A DNA stretch of 34,125 nt from contig NZ_JAGTAR010000049.1 in NCBI RefSeq assembly GCF_018156225.1, positions 1 to 34,125 of the forward strand. The letters run 5' to 3'. The notes under the pieces are model-generated. The model did no database searches, had not been told where the DNA came from, and saw only the letters and a list, made by a program, of their open reading frames with translations. This document shows, piece by piece, positions 30,727 through 34,125 of the stretch (positions are counted from its first letter, which is position 1; every line of letters begins with the position of its first letter). Source of the DNA: Carboxylicivirga sediminis (GTDB lineage Bacteria > Bacteroidota > Bacteroidia > Bacteroidales > Marinilabiliaceae). The position numbers and the translations under genes were made by a program.

Positions 30727-31428
30727 ATGAAAAAACCCTTGCTGCTACTCCTGTTTATACTGCTTGCCAACACCCTGTGTGCCCAGGTATTAATTGCCCT
30801 GTTTTTTGGCGATAAGCTCACCAACGACCAGCTCGAATTTGGCTTAACGGTGGGCATTAACCGCGCCACTATCGTCAACCTGGATGCACGAGGCCCCAAT
30901 GCCGGACTAAATATTGGTATGTCGTTTCTGTATAAGTTTAACGAGCGCTGGCACCTCAACCCCATGTTGTACTATGCCTTCCCGATGGGCAGTAAGGGCA
31001 TTGCCGTATACGACACGCCCAATGAGGATTTGAATGCTGTGCTTGAAACGGCCACCGTCAAGCGCAAAATGGCTGGTTTTAGTCTGCCCATCACGGTTCG
31101 TCACCGGCTTTTTAACCTCACCTACTTAGAGCTGGGGCCACAGTTCAGCCTCATCACCAAAGCCGAAGATGTGTTTACGGTATCGCTGTTTGATGACGAT
31201 GATTTATCCTATACAGCCGATGTGTCGGACCAATACAAAAAGATAGATGTGGGATTGACGGTGGGCATTGCACAAAAACTTAAACAAACCAATGGTATCA
31301 CCATCACCGCCCGTTATTTCAATAGCCTGATGAATATTTCAAAAGCAGCCGATGCGGCCAAACAATACCATTCGGTGATACATGTGGGGGTTATCATTCC
31401 ATTTGGCCAGCCTAAGGCGGAGGGCTAA
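30727..31428 (+). CDS. Outer-membrane beta-barrel protein (OmpA/PorT-like porin family)
   Basis: A 233-residue exported protein with a Sec signal peptide (cleavage near LCAQ, residue 19). The mature part shows the alternating hydrophobic/polar strands of an eight-strand-type outer-membrane barrel: LEFGLTVGINRATIV, GLNIGMSFLYKFNERWHLNP, LTYLELGPQFSLI, KIDVGLTVGIAQKL and the last strand VIHVGVIIPFGQP. The GLTVGIN..NIGMSF pattern is that of the 'outer membrane protein beta-barrel domain' family common in Bacteroidota. Its own terminator-preceded position suggests a separate unit. Function is unknown; it may be structural or a narrow pore. The composite repeat array begins 10 bp after its stop. 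Confidence 0.82.
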   Translation: MKKPLLLLLFILLANTLCAQVLIALFFGDKLTNDQLEFGLTVGINRATIVNLDARGPNAGLNIGMSFLYKFNERWHLNPMLYYAFPMGSKGIAVYDTPNEDLNAVLETATVKRKMAGFSLPITVRHRLFNLTYLELGPQFSLITKAEDVFTVSLFDDDDLSYTADVSDQYKKIDVGLTVGIAQKLKQTNGITITARYFNSLMNISKAADAAKQYHSVIHVGVIIPFGQPKAEG

Positions 31429-31438
31429 AAAAGAAGTG

Positions 31439-32250
31439 AGTCCGAAGTTCGAAGGTTAGTGCATGGTACACATAACTGTAAAACTTTAAACACAGAGACG
31501 CTGGGCGCAGCGATTTTTATGTTCGGAGTTAGTGCATGGTATCCAAAAGGATGGCAGCTTTTTTTTAGCAGACTTTCTATTAAGATGCGAGCCCGAGCAT
31601 CAACTCCTAAACCCTAAACCCTATACCCTAAACGATGCGAGCTTGATTTAAAAAAGTTCGAAGTCCGAAGATTAGTGCATGGTGCACATTACCGTAAAAC
31701 TTTAAACGCAGAGACGCAGAGGCGCAGAGGTTTTTATGTTCGGAGTTAGTGCATGGTATACAAAAGGATGGCAGCTTTTTTTTAGCAGACTTTCTATTAA
31801 GATGCGAGCCTGATTTAAAAAAGTCCGAAGTCCGAAGATTAGTGCATGGTGCACATAACTGTAAAACTTTAAACGCAGAGACGCAGAGGCGCAGAGGTTT
31901 TTATGTTCGGAGTTAGTGAACGGTATACAAAAGGATGGCAGCTTTTTTAGCAGCCTTTCGATTAAGATGCGAGCCTGAGCATCAACTCCTACACCCTAAA
32001 CCCTATACCCTATACCCTAAACGATGCGAGCCTGATTTTAAAAAGTCCGAAGTCCGCAGCCAGTACATGGTGCCCAGTGCATGGTGCACATAACTGTAAA
32101 CTTTAAACACAGAGACGCTGAGGCGCAGCGATTTTTATGTTCGGAGTTAGTGCACGGTGTGCAAAAGAAGAATCATTAGAATCGCATCTTTATAGTCAAG
32201 GTGCCAATATAGATGCGATCGGTAGAGACAATCGCTGGCAACTTTACACA
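31439..32250 (+). repeat. Tandem array of four composite repeat units
   Basis: Most of the 999-bp gene-free stretch is four head-to-tail copies of the element at 24738: 31439-31654, 31655-31821, 31822-32043 and 32044-32166 (truncated). A divergent end runs to about 32250, where GATGCGATC..CAATCGCT matches the tail of the solo copy. Each unit has GTCCGAA heptamers, GTGCATGGTGCACA, the CGCAGAG octamer run, TATGTTCGGAGTTAGTG, AAAAGGATGGCAGC plus T-run, and GATGCGAGC. Copies 1 and 3 also carry a CCTAAAC/CCTATAC block between two GATGCGAGC repeats; copy 2 lacks it. From 32250 to 32354 nothing is recognised. Confidence 0.9.
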
Positions 32251-32354
32251 ATAATTTCACCATTCTAACAAACAGAAAAGCGCCCAATAGCTGATACCAC
32301 ATAGCTTGTAGCAACACATACAACTAGTTACACTACTTTTTTATAAACAATACG

Positions 32355-32384
32355 TTGTATATATCTATTTTATACATATCTTTA
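32355..32384 (+). promoter_or_regulatory. Bacteroidota-type promoter of the 217-aa gene
   Basis: TTG (32355-32357), 19 bp spacer, then TATCTTTA (32377-32384), one mismatch from TAnnTTTG. The predicted start near 32391 gives a leader of about 37 nt. Confidence 0.5.
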
Positions 32385-32427
32385 ACAGTAGTATTTGGGA
32401 GTTAACCATAAAAAAAAAAGACAAAAC

Positions 32428-33081
32428 ATGGAATTAATTAACCTACCCCGTTTGAAGAATCAAGAACTACAAACCGTTGGGGAAAATTCAATTCGCATTT
32501 GCAGTGCTTTCAATGAAGTAACAACAGCCGTTGACAAAGCTGCCAACTCATTAAATTCCTTTAAGAAAGGTATGCAAAAGGATACATCAACCGGCGTACC
32601 TAAAGCCGAACTAGACAACAAACGCGACCGACTGCTCTACGGTCTTATGCTTAGCATTAAGGCTGAATCTCACTTTCCGCATGATAGTGCAACGGCTAAA
32701 ACAGCCTCCACACTGATTAACATAGCCAATAAATATACTGGCATTACACGCATGTCGTATAACGAGCAAACAGCAGCCATTGATAACCTGCTTGAGGAAA
32801 TCTCAAAGCTAGGTCTATCAGCTGAAGTACTCCCTTTTGTACACCGCTGGCTGGAGCCTATCAGCAATGCCAACCTGGCTTTTAAAGCAGGTCATGAGGC
32901 CTTTATTGAAGGCAATGTCAAATTATCGGGCACCAGTGCAGCCAGTTATGTGGCACCTCAGCTGGCTGAGGACTTGCAAAACCTGTACACCCTTATGTTT
33001 GCTTATGCTAAAATAGGTAACAACCAAGCCATCATTGATGCCTACCAGGAACTGGAGTTCCTGATTAATTCAGTCAACTAA
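32428..33081 (+). CDS. Hypothetical protein, DUF6261-like
   Basis: A 217-residue cytosolic, mostly helical protein without signal or membrane segments. It begins MELINLPRLKNQELQTVGE, and the repeated helical pattern with terminal YQELEFLINSVN suggests two similar four-helix halves. From memory it resembles the DUF6261 family, which is restricted to Bacteroidota and often found near mobile or repeated DNA; this match is unverified and no function is known. The open frame reaches a TTG at 32395 close to the predicted transcription start, so the ATG at 32428 after the purine-rich AAAGACAAAAC is used. Two terminators follow its stop. It sits between the composite repeat array and the minisatellite. 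Confidence 0.75.
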   Translation: MELINLPRLKNQELQTVGENSIRICSAFNEVTTAVDKAANSLNSFKKGMQKDTSTGVPKAELDNKRDRLLYGLMLSIKAESHFPHDSATAKTASTLINIANKYTGITRMSYNEQTAAIDNLLEEISKLGLSAEVLPFVHRWLEPISNANLAFKAGHEAFIEGNVKLSGTSAASYVAPQLAEDLQNLYTLMFAYAKIGNNQAIIDAYQELEFLINSVN

Positions 33082-33113
33082 TCTATTAACATTACTCCCG
33101 AAAGCTAATTAGC

Positions 33114-33148
33114 CAATGCCTGAAGCAATGCTTTGGGCATTGTTTTTA
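33114..33148 (+). terminator. First terminator after the 217-aa gene
   Basis: CAATGCC (33114-33120) pairs with GGCATTG (33136-33142), followed by TTTTT. Confidence 0.85.
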
Positions 33149-33164
33149 TACCGATTTAATATCG

Positions 33165-33210
33165 AAAAGAGCCTTGGGTTCACGTACCCCAAAAGACTCT
33201 TTTATTTATT
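33165..33210. terminator. Second hairpin terminator in tandem
   Basis: AAAAGAG (33165-33171) pairs with CTCTTTT (33197-33203). Inner pairing CTTGGG/CCCCAAA strengthens it, and a T-rich run follows. It is nearly symmetric and may act on both strands. Confidence 0.75.
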
Positions 33211-33230
33211 AGAGACCCTGCAATATGTTA

Positions 33231-33452
33231 CTGCAGCCATGCGCAAATCATTACAAAGCTGCAAAACACCGCTGTAGCCATGCACAAGCCATTACAAGCC
33301 TGCAAAACGCTGCTGCAGCCATGCGCAAGCCATTACAAAGCTGCAAAACCATGCTGCACCCATGCGCAGGCTATTACAAGTTTGCAAAACGCTGCTGTAG
33401 CCATGCGCAAGCCATTACAAAGCTGCAAAACACCGCTGTAGCCATGCGCAAG
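33231..33452. repeat. 41-bp minisatellite, 5.4 copies, no spacers
   Basis: Units start at 33231, 33272, 33313, 33354 and 33395; a partial sixth covers 33436-33452. Each begins CTG[C/T]AGCCATGCGCAAGC and contains CATTACAA then TGCAAAAC. Odd units carry AAAGCTGC, while even units carry AAG followed by two variable bases and TGC and end in CGCTG, giving an 82-bp higher-order period. A degraded partial unit may precede at 33216-33230. The 41-bp period is not a multiple of three, so the open frame through it is not a real gene. Units abut directly, so it is not CRISPR. Confidence 0.92.
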
Positions 33453-33534
33453 TATTTGTAGAATCCCCAGCTAGCCGATTAAAGGCTGTTCATTAAAGTG
33501 TGTAAAGCAATGAAATTTAAACACAACTGCATTA

Positions 33535-33585
33535 CCTCACATTCCAGCCTAATTATACATGTGAGTGAGGCTATTTTTGTTTTTA
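33535..33585 (+). promoter_or_regulatory. Interleaved hairpins with a T-run before the integrase
   Basis: CTCACAT (33536-33542) can pair with ATGTGAG (33559-33565), and AGCCT (33546-33550) with AGGCT (33568-33572). The two pairings cross each other, so only one or a pseudoknot can form. CCTCAC (33535-33540) can also pair with GTGAGG (33565-33570). ATTTTTGTTTTT follows. It may be a terminator/antiterminator or only a terminator. From 33453 to 33534 nothing else is recognised. Confidence 0.45.
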
Positions 33586-33623
33586 TGTGGTATATTACAT
33601 AAAGTTATTAAAGCAACAGAGCC

Positions 33624-34125
33624 ATGTCCACCAAACCAACAGTTACGCTGCAAAAATGCACGCATCGAAATCAAGCTATTGTGGCTTTTCGATTTGAATA
33701 TGACAAAACACTTATCGAACACATCAGAAAGTTGCCGCACATGCGCTGGAGCCAAACTCAGCAATACTGGTATCAGGCAACTGCGCTTTTTAATTTAAAT
33801 ACCGTATTTGAATACCTTAAGCCTATAGCCTACGTTAACTATGCTCCTCTTTACAATACGCCTGCACCAGAAGCAACTCTTCAGCCACCAGCCAAACCTA
33901 AATATGCTCATCGTCAAACAATTGAACTACCCCATGGCTACGCCCAAAAGCTCGAACAAAAGCGCTATAGTGAGAGCACCCAAAGAACATATGTAGCCTA
34001 TTTTAAAGATTTTGTTTATGCGATGAATGGCAAACCATTAGATACCATTAGCGAAGAAAGAATTAATGCTTACATACTAAGCCTTATTAAAGAGCATAAT
34101 ATCTCATCGTCGCAACAAAACCAGC
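33624..34125 (+). CDS. Tyrosine recombinase / integrase, N-terminal part (runs off the window)
   Basis: A frame open from ATG 33624 (first ATG after the in-frame stop at 33609) to the window end, 167 codons seen. Residues 1-75 form a small extra N-terminal domain with IVAFRFEYDKTLIEHIRKL and MRWSQTQQYWYQATALF, a pattern known in Bacteroidota integrases. After a proline-rich linker (about 80-100), residues 105-167 match the SAM-like core-binding domain of phage integrases: YAQKLEQKRYSESTQRTYVA, then FKDFVYAMNGKPLDTISEER, INAYILSLIKEHNISSSQQNQ. The catalytic domain with the R-H-R-Y residues is beyond the window, so activity cannot be judged. It follows the 41-bp minisatellite by about 170 bp and may belong to a mobile element or a resident site-specific recombination system. 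Confidence 0.85.
   Translation, partial: MSTKPTVTLQKCTHRNQAIVAFRFEYDKTLIEHIRKLPHMRWSQTQQYWYQATALFNLNTVFEYLKPIAYVNYAPLYNTPAPEATLQPPAKPKYAHRQTIELPHGYAQKLEQKRYSESTQRTYVAYFKDFVYAMNGKPLDTISEERINAYILSLIKEHNISSSQQNQ

Noticed and set aside
31439-32250. Transposase-bearing insertion sequence
   Set aside because: No open frame of meaningful length, no terminal inverted repeats and a head-to-tail layout; it is a non-coding repeat array.
33231-33452. CRISPR array
   Set aside because: Units abut head to tail with no unique spacers, and no cas genes are present.
33225-33461. Open frame of 78 codons through the 41-bp repeat array
   Set aside because: The 41-bp period shifts frame in every unit and the translation is only reading of the minisatellite in three phases. 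There is no start context or domain.

Overview
The window looks like chromosomal DNA of a Bacteroidota bacterium, most likely class Bacteroidia and perhaps a marine Marinilabiliales-type lineage. The order is inferred from overall feel and was not searched. Support comes from -7 boxes of the TAnnTTTG type, an rnf operon in the order rseC-rnfB-C-D-G-E-A, SusD-less TonB-dependent uptake, many Sec/lipoprotein signals, an M56/BlaI pair, and an integrase of the Bacteroidota type. No rRNA, tRNA or CRISPR was seen.

Layout. (1) 1-4309: oxidative pentose phosphate genes zwf-pgl, a monoglyceride-lipase-like hydrolase, and a convergent ketopantoate-reductase gene. (2) 4616-5359: an Hsp20 chaperone and a small unknown gene, each closed by a clear terminator. 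(3) 5573-9886: a membrane-anchored cytochrome c/PQQ sugar dehydrogenase, a TonB-dependent receptor 8 bp downstream, and a secreted EEP-family phosphoesterase. (4) 10096-15671: the complete Rnf operon (Na+/H+-pumping ferredoxin:NAD oxidoreductase), which may link NAD(P)H and ferredoxin pools. (5) 15725-18352 on the minus strand: a GAF/PAS/PocR histidine kinase. (6) 18548-21500: a cell-wall module of a BlaI repressor with three phased operators, an M56 (BlaR1-like) protease fused to an M23 endopeptidase, and a lytic transglycosylase. (7) 21566-24737: a cluster of palindromes, heptanucleotide repeats, and uvrA.

(8) 24738-32250 is the accessory part. A TetR regulator, a large lipoprotein arylsulfatase, a DUF1254/DUF1214 lipoprotein, a small secreted helical protein and an outer-membrane beta-barrel protein lie between same-orientation copies of one composite non-coding repeat. 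There is one copy on the left and four in tandem on the right. The repeat contains octamer and heptamer runs, including a telomere-like CCCTAAA block.

(9) 32428-34125: a DUF6261-like protein, two terminators, a 41-bp minisatellite, and the 5' part of a tyrosine recombinase that runs off the window.

The strongest leads are the repeat-bounded block and the modular structure of its repeat, the BlaI/M56-M23/transglycosylase module with 20-bp-phased operators, the PQQ dehydrogenase-receptor pair, and the minisatellite next to the integrase. I found no single system that I can claim is entirely new.
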